From assembly GCF_001183865.1 (NCBI RefSeq), contig NZ_CP012020.1, forward strand, positions 2,227,839 to 2,291,838: a stretch of DNA of 64,000 nt. Reading direction: 5' to 3'. Below, piece after piece: positions 7,898-16,739 of this stretch. The notes below the pieces were generated by a model. The model worked only from the letters and a program-made list of their open reading frames with translations. It did not search any database and had not been told where the DNA came from. The position numbers were made by a program, and so were the translations under genes. This stretch comes from Methylophilus sp. TWE2 (GTDB lineage: Bacteria; Pseudomonadota; Gammaproteobacteria; Burkholderiales; Methylophilaceae). Each line of letters begins with the position of its first letter. Positions within the stretch are counted from its first letter, which is position 1.

Positions 7898-9322
7898 CTA
7901 GGAAGGATCAGCCAGAAGATATGGCAGTAACACGCGCGTGCTGGTTCCCTGGCCGGGAGCACTGGTGACTTCATAGTGACCACCAATCGACTCTACCCGA
8001 TTACGCATACCGCTGATGCCAGTATTGGCGGTGGTTAAGCTGTTCATATCAAAACCTATGCCGTTATCGGCAATTTCCAGCTTGATATATTGGTCATCAT
8101 GCATCAGGTGCACGGAAACCTGTGTCGCTTTGGCATACTTGCTGCAATTATTAAGGCTTTCTTGGACCAGCCGATAAATAATCAGGCTCAGTGTCTCGTT
8201 AATCAACATTTCCTGCTCTGGCATGATGACATCCAGTTGCCATTGATTGCGCCCCCCGGCTTCATTGAGCAGGTTCTGTAATGACGCAATCAGGCCAAAG
8301 CTCTTGATCATGGAGGGATGCAGGTTCTGTACAATTTCACGCTTGAAATTAATACTGCGGTCGAGGTACTGATTAGTTTTTTTCAGTTTTTCCGTGACCT
8401 GCGGCATATCCTCTTTTAAGTGCTTGATCGCCCAGGAGATATCCATCTTGATCGCTGTCAGCAAGGAACCCAGCTCATCATGTAATTCCCTGGACAGCTG
8501 ATAGCGCTCACGCTCTACATTGGTTTGCGCCTGCAATGCCTGGCGCTGCAACGTCGTCGTCATGCGCTGGATATTACGCTCATATTCGGCATTCTCGTCT
8601 GTCAGCCGCACATACAGGTTTGCTTTTTCTGCCAGTTCCCGCAGCAGACGCCTGATCACCAAAACCACCAGTGAAACAAAAATCAGCGGACAGGCCATCA
8701 CAAACCATCGCATCATGCGACGCATCGTATTACGCCTATCCTCCAGCTCTACCCTGTAAGCCAGCACCTGCTGTTCGAAGCGGCGTGACAAGACCTCAAT
8801 ATTATGGCTCTCCTTGATACCTGAATCCAGCCTGACCACTGCCAACGCCTTATCGAACTGGCGCTTCTTGGCAAAATCTATGGTCACGCTCATTTCTGCA
8901 GATTTTTTTGAAATACTGCTCATGAGTTCGCTCATGGTCGACTGGATTTCGGCATGTTTCACCAAGTTGGTATGGTTGAGCAGAGTATTGATATTTTGTA
9001 ATTGCTGGCTGATTTGCCCGGTTGCATCGTCATAGGGTTCAAAGTAATTGTCAGAACGCGTCAACAGATATCCTCTCTGCGAGCTTTCTGCAATTGCCAG
9101 ATTGGACTGCACCTTCCAGGTTTCCAGGAGCAATTCGTCCAGCATGGACAACACATCGGTTTTTTCTCGCGTAGAAACAATGAAACGATCATTGACCACC
9201 AGCATGGCTGCAGCCAACAGTAAACTCACCGTGAGCAAAGCCACCGTGTTCCCGCCGAAGGTGTCACTGATTTTTTCCAGGCGGTCAAGCAAGGTAATAA
9301 GAGTGGTTCTGACTTTGTGCAT
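7898..9322 (-). CDS. Membrane sensor histidine kinase (CHASE3-like, NarL-partner type)
   Basis: 474 aa. TM1 (VALLTVSLLLAAAMLVV) is followed by a periplasmic CHASE3-like four-helix domain with the motif SSQRGYLLT. TM2 (WFVMACPLIFVSLVVLVI) and a coiled coil come next. The HisKA_3 dimerisation helix contains the phosphoacceptor His in LSRELHDELGSLLTAIKMD. The HATPase domain has N box LNNCSKYA, G1 IADNGIGF and G2 GISGMRNRVESIGG. ATG 9322 is chosen; an upstream TTG at 9331 is also in frame. The likely partner is the LuxR-type regulator at 10554, two genes away and divergent. Confidence 0.88.
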   Translation of the reverse strand: MHKVRTTLITLLDRLEKISDTFGGNTVALLTVSLLLAAAMLVVNDRFIVSTREKTDVLSMLDELLLETWKVQSNLAIAESSQRGYLLTRSDNYFEPYDDATGQISQQLQNINTLLNHTNLVKHAEIQSTMSELMSSISKKSAEMSVTIDFAKKRQFDKALAVVRLDSGIKESHNIEVLSRRFEQQVLAYRVELEDRRNTMRRMMRWFVMACPLIFVSLVVLVIRRLLRELAEKANLYVRLTDENAEYERNIQRMTTTLQRQALQAQTNVERERYQLSRELHDELGSLLTAIKMDISWAIKHLKEDMPQVTEKLKKTNQYLDRSINFKREIVQNLHPSMIKSFGLIASLQNLLNEAGGRNQWQLDVIMPEQEMLINETLSLIIYRLVQESLNNCSKYAKATQVSVHLMHDDQYIKLEIADNGIGFDMNSLTTANTGISGMRNRVESIGGHYEVTSAPGQGTSTRVLLPYLLADPS

Positions 9323-9621
9323 GCAGTTCAAATGAAAAGATTGAAAATCCAGACAATCCGGCGTAACGTTTTTAAATATATGGTAAACAATATCTGAAAC
9401 GCATCATAACGATGTTATTACTGATCGGCAACGTAAAACATGAAATAAAGCATTCTTGACAAGGATTGTCAGATGATTCTGACTTCGATATCGGTGCTTG
9501 GCCGATAGGGATTCAACATGTGATTACGTAAGATGGATACATGTTGAAAGCACTTTTGATTCTAGGTGATTCTGAGTGACTGTGTTTTCTTTTGTAATCA
9601 AGATAAAAAAGGAGTTCCACT

Positions 9622-10026
9622 ATGTTTAACTTTTCAAAAGACAATGTTGAGAATACAACTGATCGTCTGGCAAAAAAATCGGATGAAGCAATAGAAGAAA
9701 TTGCCGCGCAGGTGAAGTCCACCGCCAACGACTTGCTGGACGCTGTCAATGACACTGCAGACACTACCCAGGACAAAGCAAAAGAACTCATTCATAGCCT
9801 GAAAGCCAATATTGACCGTCTGACCAGTGAAGAAAATGCGGCAGCGCTTGCCTCCAAGGCCAGCCGCGTCAAAGATCAGGTTCAGCGTGAAGTGAGCGAA
9901 ACTTATCAATCGCTTAAAGGTAAAACGGTAGATACCGTACAAGAGCATCCTATGGGCACCGTTCTGGTAGCCGCGGGCGTTGGTTTACTGATAGGATATT
10001 TGTTAGGTTCCAAACGTCGTGAATAA
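9622..10026 (+). CDS. DUF883 (ElaB/YqjD-like) tail-anchored protein
   Basis: 134 aa. A long amphipathic, Lys/Glu/Ala-rich coiled coil (residues about 1-100) is followed by one C-terminal transmembrane helix (TVLVAAGVGLLIGYLLG) and the basic end SKRRE. This is the typical ElaB/YqjD/YgaM layout; those proteins are inner-membrane-anchored, associate with ribosomes and respond to stationary-phase stress. AAAAAAGGAG precedes the ATG. The next gene begins 12 bases downstream and encodes a YqjE-like protein, so the pair resembles the E. coli yqjD-yqjE operon. Confidence 0.85.
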   Translation: MFNFSKDNVENTTDRLAKKSDEAIEEIAAQVKSTANDLLDAVNDTADTTQDKAKELIHSLKANIDRLTSEENAAALASKASRVKDQVQREVSETYQSLKGKTVDTVQEHPMGTVLVAAGVGLLIGYLLGSKRRE

Positions 10027-10038
10027 GCTAGGAAAGCT

Positions 10039-10530
10039 ATGTGGGTAAACCTCTTGAAATTTGCTGCTCTTTTATTTCTTAATCGCAAGGTGACGGCACT
10101 AAAAGATAATTTTTTCAATCTGCGCCATCATGTTGCCGACTACACAGAGGACCGTGCACAGCAATTGAAACAGGATTTTGTAGAGGAAACAGAACGGCTA
10201 GCCACCAGCATCGTAGGGTTGCTGGTGGTGTTTAGCATGTTTATTTTTACCGGCCTGCTGGGATTGATGTGGCTATTCTCATTATTGTGGGAACATCCGC
10301 ACCGCTCCCTGATCCTGGGGCTTGCAATGCTGGTGCCTATCATTATAGGCGTAGTCATTTTTCTGGCTGTCCGTGCTACCTGGCAGAAAAAACCTTTGTT
10401 TGCTGACTCGCTGAACATGATTAGTCATGACTGGCGCTTATTCAGGAATGAAATGGCTCCGGAGCAGCAACCTCAACCAGACCAAGCTGAGCCTGGGTCG
10501 AGCGCTGATGTGGCAAAATCTGCAACCTGA
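10039..10530 (+). CDS. YqjE-like / phage-holin-family membrane protein
   Basis: 163 aa. An N-terminal amphipathic part (LRHHVADYTEDRAQQLKQDFVEE) is followed by two transmembrane helices (VGLLVVFSMFIFTGLLGLMW and ILGLAMLVPIIIGVVIFLAV) and a hydrophilic Gln/Pro-rich tail. The arrangement matches the YqjE / actinobacterial holin-X family. It directly follows the DUF883 gene and precedes the response regulator by 23 bases, so the three genes are probably cotranscribed. Function in this family is not established. Confidence 0.75.
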   Translation: MWVNLLKFAALLFLNRKVTALKDNFFNLRHHVADYTEDRAQQLKQDFVEETERLATSIVGLLVVFSMFIFTGLLGLMWLFSLLWEHPHRSLILGLAMLVPIIIGVVIFLAVRATWQKKPLFADSLNMISHDWRLFRNEMAPEQQPQPDQAEPGSSADVAKSAT

Positions 10531-10553
10531 TAAATAAAATCAAAGAGAACATA

Positions 10554-11186
10554 ATGAAAAGAATTCTTTTGGTAGATGATCACAGCATAGTCCGTGACGG
10601 CCTACGTAACCTGATAGAACTTGAGTCTGACTTGCAAGTGACCGGAGAGGCCAGCTCAGGGGCAGAGGCCATCCAGTTGGTACGCAAAAATGAATATGAT
10701 GCCATGGTGCTGGATATTTCCATGCCGGATAAAAACGGGGTAGATACGCTACACGAATTAAAGCATGTTGCGCCAGAGTTACCTGTATTAGTCCTTAGCG
10801 GGTATGCTGAAGACCAATACGCACTCAATTTAATGCGCAATGGCTGTAAAGGGTATTTGTCCAAAAACGCCGATTCTGATGAGATTATCCAGGCCATTCG
10901 CACGGTCTCTGCAGGCAAGCGCTATATTTCAACCGAGCTGGCTGAACTGATGACTAACGAGCTTAGCCATCCTTCAGAAAAGCAACTGCATGAGACGCTC
11001 TCAGACCGCGAATTCCAGGTATTCGTCAAACTGGCTGCCGGGCAGACGCCCACCGCCATCGCTGACGAATTGTTTATCAGTATCAAAACCGTGAGCACTT
11101 ACCGTAGCCGTATTTTGGAGAAAATGGCCATGAAATCGAATGCCGACTTGACTTACTACGCCATCAAATACGGTTTGCTTAATTAA
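10554..11186 (+). CDS. NarL/LuxR-family response regulator
   Basis: 210 aa. The receiver domain (RILLVDDHSIVRDGLRNLIE) has the acidic pair DD, the phosphoacceptor Asp in AMVLDISMPDKNG and the switch residues LSG and K in GYLSKNA. The C-terminal LuxR-type HTH is LSDREFQVFVKLAAGQTPTA followed by IADELFISIKTVSTYRSRIL. It is the likely partner of the CHASE3 kinase at 7898. AAAGAG precedes the start. Its linkage to DUF883 and YqjE-like proteins suggests control of an envelope or stationary-phase stress response. Confidence 0.92.
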   Translation: MKRILLVDDHSIVRDGLRNLIELESDLQVTGEASSGAEAIQLVRKNEYDAMVLDISMPDKNGVDTLHELKHVAPELPVLVLSGYAEDQYALNLMRNGCKGYLSKNADSDEIIQAIRTVSAGKRYISTELAELMTNELSHPSEKQLHETLSDREFQVFVKLAAGQTPTAIADELFISIKTVSTYRSRILEKMAMKSNADLTYYAIKYGLLN

Positions 11187-11250
11187 AAAATGAAATTCGT
11201 CAGGCAGCAATATTTTTACCATCACGTGAGTAAACATTGGTTGAATCGTC

Positions 11251-11631
11251 ATGTATAGACTATTGTTAGTTGAAGATTCTGCGCTCATCCGCGATGTGAT
11301 CGTGGAGATGTTGCATGACTGTAATCAACTGGATATCAAAGATATTGCCACCACCAGTGACGAAGCCATTGATTTGCTGAACAAACGCCAATACGACATG
11401 ATCGTGCTGGATATTGAGCTGGCCAAAGGGACAGGTTTTGACGTGGTGCGCCACACCCGGCAGCAGGATTATCCTTTCAAGGCCCCTGATATTGTCATGC
11501 TAACTAACCATGGCAACAGTTATTACCGCAACCTGGCGCACAACATGGGTGTAGAATATTTCTTTGATAAATCACTGCAATTTGATGAATGCATTGACGT
11601 GATTCAACAACATGCCAGCGAATTGAATTGA
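11251..11631 (+). CDS. Stand-alone response-regulator receiver protein
   Basis: 126 aa consisting only of a CheY-like receiver: YRLLLVEDSALIRDVIVEML, phosphoacceptor Asp in DMIVLDIELAKGTGFDVV, VMLTNHGNS, and Lys in FFDKSLQFDE. There is no output domain, so it works by protein contact or as a phosphate relay. It follows the LuxR regulator by 64 bases on the same strand, which makes a three-component arrangement with the kinase at 7898 plausible. That link is inferred from position. Confidence 0.88.
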   Translation: MYRLLLVEDSALIRDVIVEMLHDCNQLDIKDIATTSDEAIDLLNKRQYDMIVLDIELAKGTGFDVVRHTRQQDYPFKAPDIVMLTNHGNSYYRNLAHNMGVEYFFDKSLQFDECIDVIQQHASELN

Positions 11632-11695
11632 ATTGCATTTATTTCCCTTTTAAAACAACGGTGCGGGTGTAATATTTAAACCACGTTGCCACATT

Positions 11696-12175
11696 ATGTC
11701 TATTGCTACTTGGGAATTACTGAGTTATGTCGTCACCGTGATCGGCTTGCCGCTCGCGATCCTCACCTTTGTCTTAGAGCAACGCAAAGAGCGCGAGAAC
11801 GAAGACGAAGAGGTCTATCAGTTATTGGCTGACAACTATACCGACTTTCTAAAACTGGTCATGGCTAATCCCGACTTACAATTGCGCTCTCACCGCGGCG
11901 CCTTACCCATGACGGCTGAGCAGGAAGAACGCAAGCTGGTGCTGTTTGAAATCCTTATTTCTCTTTTTGAGCGGGCTTACCTTCTGGCTTATGATCCTGA
12001 TATGCGTGGCAAACGTCTGCGGCGCTGGATGTCTTGGGAAGATTACATGCGGGAATGGTGCCTGCGTGAAGACTTCCGCCAACACCTGCCTCGGCTATTG
12101 GTTGGCGAAGATGCAGATTTTGTCGCGCACATCACACGCATTGCGCAGGAGATGTCGCAACAAAAGCCAGCCTGA
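11696..12175 (+). CDS. Membrane-anchored protein of unknown function
   Basis: 159 aa. I do not recognise a named family. One N-terminal membrane segment (ELLSYVVTVIGLPLAILTFVL) is followed by a charged stretch (EQRKERENEDEEVYQLL) and a soluble alpha-helical domain with many Trp/Arg residues (RGKRLRRWMSWEDYMREWCLREDFRQHLPRLL). The predicted topology puts the helical part in the cytoplasm. It ends eight bases before the convergent TraB/GumN gene. Confidence 0.6.
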   Translation: MSIATWELLSYVVTVIGLPLAILTFVLEQRKERENEDEEVYQLLADNYTDFLKLVMANPDLQLRSHRGALPMTAEQEERKLVLFEILISLFERAYLLAYDPDMRGKRLRRWMSWEDYMREWCLREDFRQHLPRLLVGEDADFVAHITRIAQEMSQQKPA

Positions 12176-12182
12176 ACACTGG

Positions 12183-13046
12183 CTACTTTTTAAGTGGCGT
12201 CAGTTTAAACCCAGCCTGCCGGAAGGTATTGATCAATCCGTCTTTTCCAGCCAGATGGGCGGCACCCACCGCAATAAATACCCTGCCCTGTTTCGCTTGC
12301 TCCAGGCTGCGTTCTGCCATCAACACATTACGCTCATCCAGCAGTTTTACGCGCATCCGCTGCCACAAAGCGGCAGGCAATACCCCCTGGGTCATGGCAT
12401 CATCCATGTTTGCCACCTGCTCGGCATCACCCGCCAGGTAAGCCTTCATAAGCCGCTCAAAATCATTTTCCTTTTGTTTCTGGCTACGTTTGAGCACGGT
12501 ACGCAACATCTGCAATTGCTCCTCTGTGGTCAGGTTATCCATGACGCCAAAATGTTCCTGTGGACTCTCTAGCCCCAACACTCGTTTATCCAGCTCTTCC
12601 GCCTTGGCTTTCAGCAACAGGTCTTGCGCAAAAGGGGTTTGTGGTTTGGGCAAGTCAAACAATACCGCGAGCAACCATGGTTTCATCCTGAGCACCATTT
12701 CCATCGGCATCACATGCATATCAGCCAGCCTTGCCACCTGCTCCAGCTCGGTCTCAGACAAATACTGCTTTAAATTGCCCTGCGGCAACTGCAATAAGCT
12801 TGCTGGCGGCGCATCCGCCACCTCCAGCATAAAGGTATCTACATTCTTTAATGCCTGTATGACGGATGGGGGAAAGTTAGTCACCCGGTTGTCGTCGGTA
12901 TGCATGGTGCCAAACAGGTAACTGACCTGGCCGCTGGGAGACTCTAACTGCCAGAACAACCCTTTCTCAGCGGCATCAACATGCTGAGAGAGCAGTAAAA
13001 AAACTGTCGTTAATAACAACCATACCCAGCGCATCGCATTCCCCAC
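12183..13046 (-). CDS. TraB/GumN-family protein
   Basis: 287 aa with an N-terminal signal peptide (MRWVWLLLTTVFLLLSQHVDA) and a full TraB/GumN (Tiki-like) domain: FWQLESPSGQVSYLFGTMHTDD, FMLEVADAPP, VLGLESPQEH and, at the C-terminus, VFIAVGAAHLAGKDGLINTFRQAGF. The conserved GTMHxxD and GxAHLxG motifs contain the presumed metal ligands of this putative metalloprotease fold. It is probably periplasmic. The substrate is unknown. The second Met (13034) may be the real start. Confidence 0.85.
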   Translation of the reverse strand: MGNAMRWVWLLLTTVFLLLSQHVDAAEKGLFWQLESPSGQVSYLFGTMHTDDNRVTNFPPSVIQALKNVDTFMLEVADAPPASLLQLPQGNLKQYLSETELEQVARLADMHVMPMEMVLRMKPWLLAVLFDLPKPQTPFAQDLLLKAKAEELDKRVLGLESPQEHFGVMDNLTTEEQLQMLRTVLKRSQKQKENDFERLMKAYLAGDAEQVANMDDAMTQGVLPAALWQRMRVKLLDERNVLMAERSLEQAKQGRVFIAVGAAHLAGKDGLINTFRQAGFKLTPLKK

Positions 13047-13201
13047 TTTTCATTACTCCTGGTCAACATGACCCTGCTTTACATCCTCTCATAAATCATG
13101 CGGGCTTGCCATGATTACCCCTGGCGACACTAGTTGTCACATAAATGAGACAGCGCTACCATGTGTTAAATAATATCAACGATAAATTCTGGGAGAAAGC
13201 C

Positions 13202-15682
13202 ATGCACGCAAACGACCAGCCAGATGAGACTGATCCGCATAAAACACATTCTTTTGATACGGTCCTTGATGCCGAAATCCGCGGCATGTCACATTTACGC
13301 GAAGAGATACATCGCAACAATTTGATAGGGTTAGCATTTTCCGGTGGAGGCATACGCAGCGCGACACTGAACCTGGGCATCCTGCAGGGCATGGCTAAAA
13401 AAGGGTTGTTAAGCAAGTTTGATTATCTTTCAACCGTCTCGGGCGGTGGCTACATCGGCGCCTGGTTTTCCAGCCTGGTCAAGCACAGCAATCATGTCAA
13501 TACGGTTCAAACCGAACTGGTGTTGTCCACGCAACCTGAAGGCTCGCTTCCACGCCAACCGACAGCGACTGAACGCGCAATTCTGTGGTTACGCAGTTAT
13601 AGCAATTACCTGACCCCCAAAACCGGTTTGTTCACGGGTGACACGTTGTCTGCCTTGGCACAATGGATGGCGAATACCTTACTCAACCAGGTGCTATTAC
13701 TGTGTGTTCTGGTCTGCCTGATGATGTCGGTGATTTTCCTGAGTCATTCAGACATTCATCCAACATTACAGCCAGGTTTCAGCGTTGATCTCGGTCTGCT
13801 CTTGAGTTTATTTGAGAATGCATGGCAAACGACACTGGGCAAAACTGGTGTGGCTTTGGCATTAATCAGCCTGGCCACCTCCTTCTATTTTAGCCGCCTG
13901 ACGTGCCTGACGCCTGCGCACGCCAGATATCCACTGATTGCGTTTTTATGTGGCGTTGCAGGATTCACCTTGCTGTTATGGGCGTTTCCCAGTGAAGGCT
14001 GGCAGCAGCTATTGGTGATTTATCCTACCGACCACCAGGATAGCCATATCAGCCCGAACTACTGGATAGGATTGGGCGTGCCTGTGATTTCACTGGTGAT
14101 TTCTGCAGGGTTGGTCGCCTTGATGGGATTAAGTGGTCGTTTGATTGATGTGAGTACGCGTGAATGGTGGCATCGTATCGGCGGCGTTAACCTGGCATTT
14201 TGTGTCATTTGGCTGGCCCTCTTTGCTTGTGCCCTTTACATTCCCTACTTGTTTTACCAAACCCTGGCAGACATCCCTGCCACGGAAAAAAGCCTGACAG
14301 GATTAGGATCCTGGTTGCTCGCTCTTTTTACCTCCAGATTAGGCAAAAGCCGCAATACCGGGACCGAGCCGCCGAATAGCGTGAAAGGCAAGTTCACGCA
14401 TGTCTTGCCTTATATTGTGGTGGCGTTGATTCTGCTGATGTCCGGATACCTGAGTTTTAGCCTTTACCTTTCCCCGCACCGTGTTTGGTGGTTTGCTGGG
14501 GCATTGCTGATGGTGGCATTGGGTAGTTGGCGCATCGATATTAATGTGTTTTCACTGCACAATTTTTACCGTAATCGCCTCACCCGCTGCTATCTGGGTG
14601 CCGCTAACAATGCCAGAAAGCCTAATACTTTTACGGGTTTTGATGACCAGGATGATCTGCCCATGGCTGCGTTGCGCGGACAACGTCCGACCCATATAGT
14701 GAACACCGCAGTGAATATCAGTGATGGCTCTCAGTTGGCCTGGCAACAACGCCAGGCCGCGTCGTTTATGTTCAGCCCTTATTATTGCGGTTTTAAATTG
14801 CCGGATAAGGAAGTCTGGTACGACACTTATCATTACACGGGAGAAGGCGGCCCGGAACTGGGAAGCCTGGTGTCGACCAGCGGTGCCGCAGCCAGCCCCA
14901 ATATGGGGTACCACACCAACCCAGTCATGGGCTTTATCATGACCATATTTAACGCCAGATTGGGCCGCTGGTTTGGTAACCCCCTGCATGAAAACTACCT
15001 TAACCGCCTGTTGATCCACTGGCGCTGCAAGTATCGCCTGCGCAATCCGCCAGAACGCAAATCACCCTTCTGGAACCTGTTTTACCTGATCAAGGAACTG
15101 ATCACCAACACCGGCTCGACCTCAGGTTACCTGTATTTATCAGACGGCGGCCACTTTGAGAACCTGGGCATTTATGAACTGGTACGCCGCCGTTGCAAAT
15201 TGATCGTTGCGATTGATGCCGGTGCGGATGCTGGGTATGAATTCGAGGACCTGGGCAATGCGATCCGCAAATGCAAAGTCGATTTCGGCATCACCATCAA
15301 GCTGGATATCAGCGCCTTGCTTCCCGTCAACGATTGCAAATATGGGGTGTTTAAATGTGGGAGCCGTCACTTTGCGATTGGCACCATAGATTATCTTGGG
15401 GATGGTGATCCTGAACATATGGGCTACCTGGTCTATATCAAAAGCTCACTCACCGGGGATGAACCCAGCGACCTCATCAACTTCAAATTGCAGGAACCCA
15501 GCTTCCCGCACCACAGCACCGTTGACCAGTTTTTCAGCGAGTCCCAGTTTGAGAGCTATCGCCGCTTGGGTGAACATATCGCGCAAAATCTTAAATTGCC
15601 CATGGGCACAGCCGATCAAGCCATTCTGTCACAGATTCAGCACCTGATGCCTGGCCTGATTACCCTACAACCGGCCCATTAG
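13202..15682 (+). CDS. Patatin-like phospholipase with a multi-helix membrane insert
   Basis: 826 aa. The patatin fold is split. Near residue 47 stands the oxyanion loop (AFSGGGIRSATLNLGILQGM) and near residue 79 the nucleophile turn (LSTVSGGGYIGAW). The catalytic-dyad motif comes only near residue 648 (YLSDGGHFENLGIYELVRRRC). Between them are roughly eight hydrophobic helices, for example LLLCVLVCLMMSVIFLS and YIVVALILLMSGYLSFSLYL, which make it an integral membrane lipase. ATG 13202 is chosen because GGGAG at 13191-13195 is well placed. The DUF2235 gene follows after 13 bases, so the two are an operon. Substrate unknown. Confidence 0.85.
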   Translation: MHANDQPDETDPHKTHSFDTVLDAEIRGMSHLREEIHRNNLIGLAFSGGGIRSATLNLGILQGMAKKGLLSKFDYLSTVSGGGYIGAWFSSLVKHSNHVNTVQTELVLSTQPEGSLPRQPTATERAILWLRSYSNYLTPKTGLFTGDTLSALAQWMANTLLNQVLLLCVLVCLMMSVIFLSHSDIHPTLQPGFSVDLGLLLSLFENAWQTTLGKTGVALALISLATSFYFSRLTCLTPAHARYPLIAFLCGVAGFTLLLWAFPSEGWQQLLVIYPTDHQDSHISPNYWIGLGVPVISLVISAGLVALMGLSGRLIDVSTREWWHRIGGVNLAFCVIWLALFACALYIPYLFYQTLADIPATEKSLTGLGSWLLALFTSRLGKSRNTGTEPPNSVKGKFTHVLPYIVVALILLMSGYLSFSLYLSPHRVWWFAGALLMVALGSWRIDINVFSLHNFYRNRLTRCYLGAANNARKPNTFTGFDDQDDLPMAALRGQRPTHIVNTAVNISDGSQLAWQQRQAASFMFSPYYCGFKLPDKEVWYDTYHYTGEGGPELGSLVSTSGAAASPNMGYHTNPVMGFIMTIFNARLGRWFGNPLHENYLNRLLIHWRCKYRLRNPPERKSPFWNLFYLIKELITNTGSTSGYLYLSDGGHFENLGIYELVRRRCKLIVAIDAGADAGYEFEDLGNAIRKCKVDFGITIKLDISALLPVNDCKYGVFKCGSRHFAIGTIDYLGDGDPEHMGYLVYIKSSLTGDEPSDLINFKLQEPSFPHHSTVDQFFSESQFESYRRLGEHIAQNLKLPMGTADQAILSQIQHLMPGLITLQPAH

Positions 15683-15695
15683 CCTGGAGGCAGCA

Positions 15696-16739
15696 ATGAG
15701 GAAAAAAGAAAGACTGATTGTGCTGTTTGATGGCACCTGGAACGACCCCGAAGACCTGACCAATGTCTATCAGCTCTCCACGTTAATCGAAGAATATGAC
15801 GGTGAGATTCACCAACGGTTTTTTTACGAACCTGGGGTAGGCACGGCCACCGGCGACAAACTGCGTGGTGGCTTATTTGGCTACGGATTAAGCGAGAACC
15901 TTCTCAAGGGTTATGACTGGCTAGTGAAACATTACCAAGAGGGTGATGACATCTGGGTATTCGGCTTCAGTCGCGGTGCCTATACCGCCAGGAGCATGGT
16001 CGGCCTGATCAGGAAATGCGGGCTACTCAAAACCAGCACGCCAGACTTATTGCAACGTGCAGAAAAGTTGTATCGCGACAAATCTGCCCATCCTGATAGT
16101 CCGCAGTGTCAGCTATTCAGGCAAACCTACAGCAAAGAGGTCCGTATCCATTTTTTAGGGGTTTGGGACACCGTGGGTGCATTGGGGATTCCTGGCACCA
16201 TGATTTCGGAATACGGCTTTTACGCCTGGCATGATACAGAGCTTTCCAAAATTGTCTCTTATGCCTATCACGCCATGGCGATTGATGAGCACCGTGAAGC
16301 TTACAAAGTGGCTATGTGGACCAACGAAGGTGGCAGCAAAAAAAACGAGAATATTGCCGTGGAACAACGCTGGTTCATTGGCGCGCATGCCAATGTCGGT
16401 GGCGGTTACGGCAAAGACCCGCTGGCAGGGATTGCCTTAGCCTGGATGCTGAAAAAAGCACGCGATGCCCAGTTAAAGCTTAAGCCGTTCATGACGGCAC
16501 CAGATGCCTACTTAACCAACCCCACCGACTCATTTAAAGCTTTCGCTTATGGGTTATATGGCTGGTTTAAAGGCATATTCAAAAAAGGAGATGGCCGCTT
16601 TTACCGGCCATATGCAGTCACACAAGGCCCGTTGCGTGCGGTGAATGTCACCATTGATGACAGCATTACTGCCAAATGGCGGGCGCAAGCCGAGTATCGG
16701 CCACCCACTCTGGTGGATGCCCACAGAGATCCCAGTTAG
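15696..16739 (+). CDS. DUF2235 alpha/beta-hydrolase (Tle1-like)
   Basis: 347 aa. N-terminal [21 protein letters not shown] and the nucleophile elbow [15 protein letters not shown] (Ser near residue 92) define the DUF2235 hydrolase family, which includes type VI phospholipase effectors. [14 protein letters not shown] and [13 protein letters not shown] supply further family motifs; the catalytic His region is probably [10 protein letters not shown]. There is no signal peptide. GGAGG precedes the ATG. It is coupled to the patatin gene. No T6SS or immunity gene is seen nearby, so a housekeeping lipid or ester hydrolase role is at least as likely as a toxin role. Confidence 0.85.
   Translation: MRKKERLIVLFDGTWNDPEDLTNVYQLSTLIEEYDGEIHQRFFYEPGVGTATGDKLRGGLFGYGLSENLLKGYDWLVKHYQEGDDIWVFGFSRGAYTARSMVGLIRKCGLLKTSTPDLLQRAEKLYRDKSAHPDSPQCQLFRQTYSKEVRIHFLGVWDTVGALGIPGTMISEYGFYAWHDTELSKIVSYAYHAMAIDEHREAYKVAMWTNEGGSKKNENIAVEQRWFIGAHANVGGGYGKDPLAGIALAWMLKKARDAQLKLKPFMTAPDAYLTNPTDSFKAFAYGLYGWFKGIFKKGDGRFYRPYAVTQGPLRAVNVTIDDSITAKWRAQAEYRPPTLVDAHRDPS

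Noticed and set aside
15696..16739. Type VI secretion effector (Tle1)
   Set aside because: DUF2235 fits the fold, but no VgrG, Hcp, PAAR or immunity gene is in the neighbourhood.
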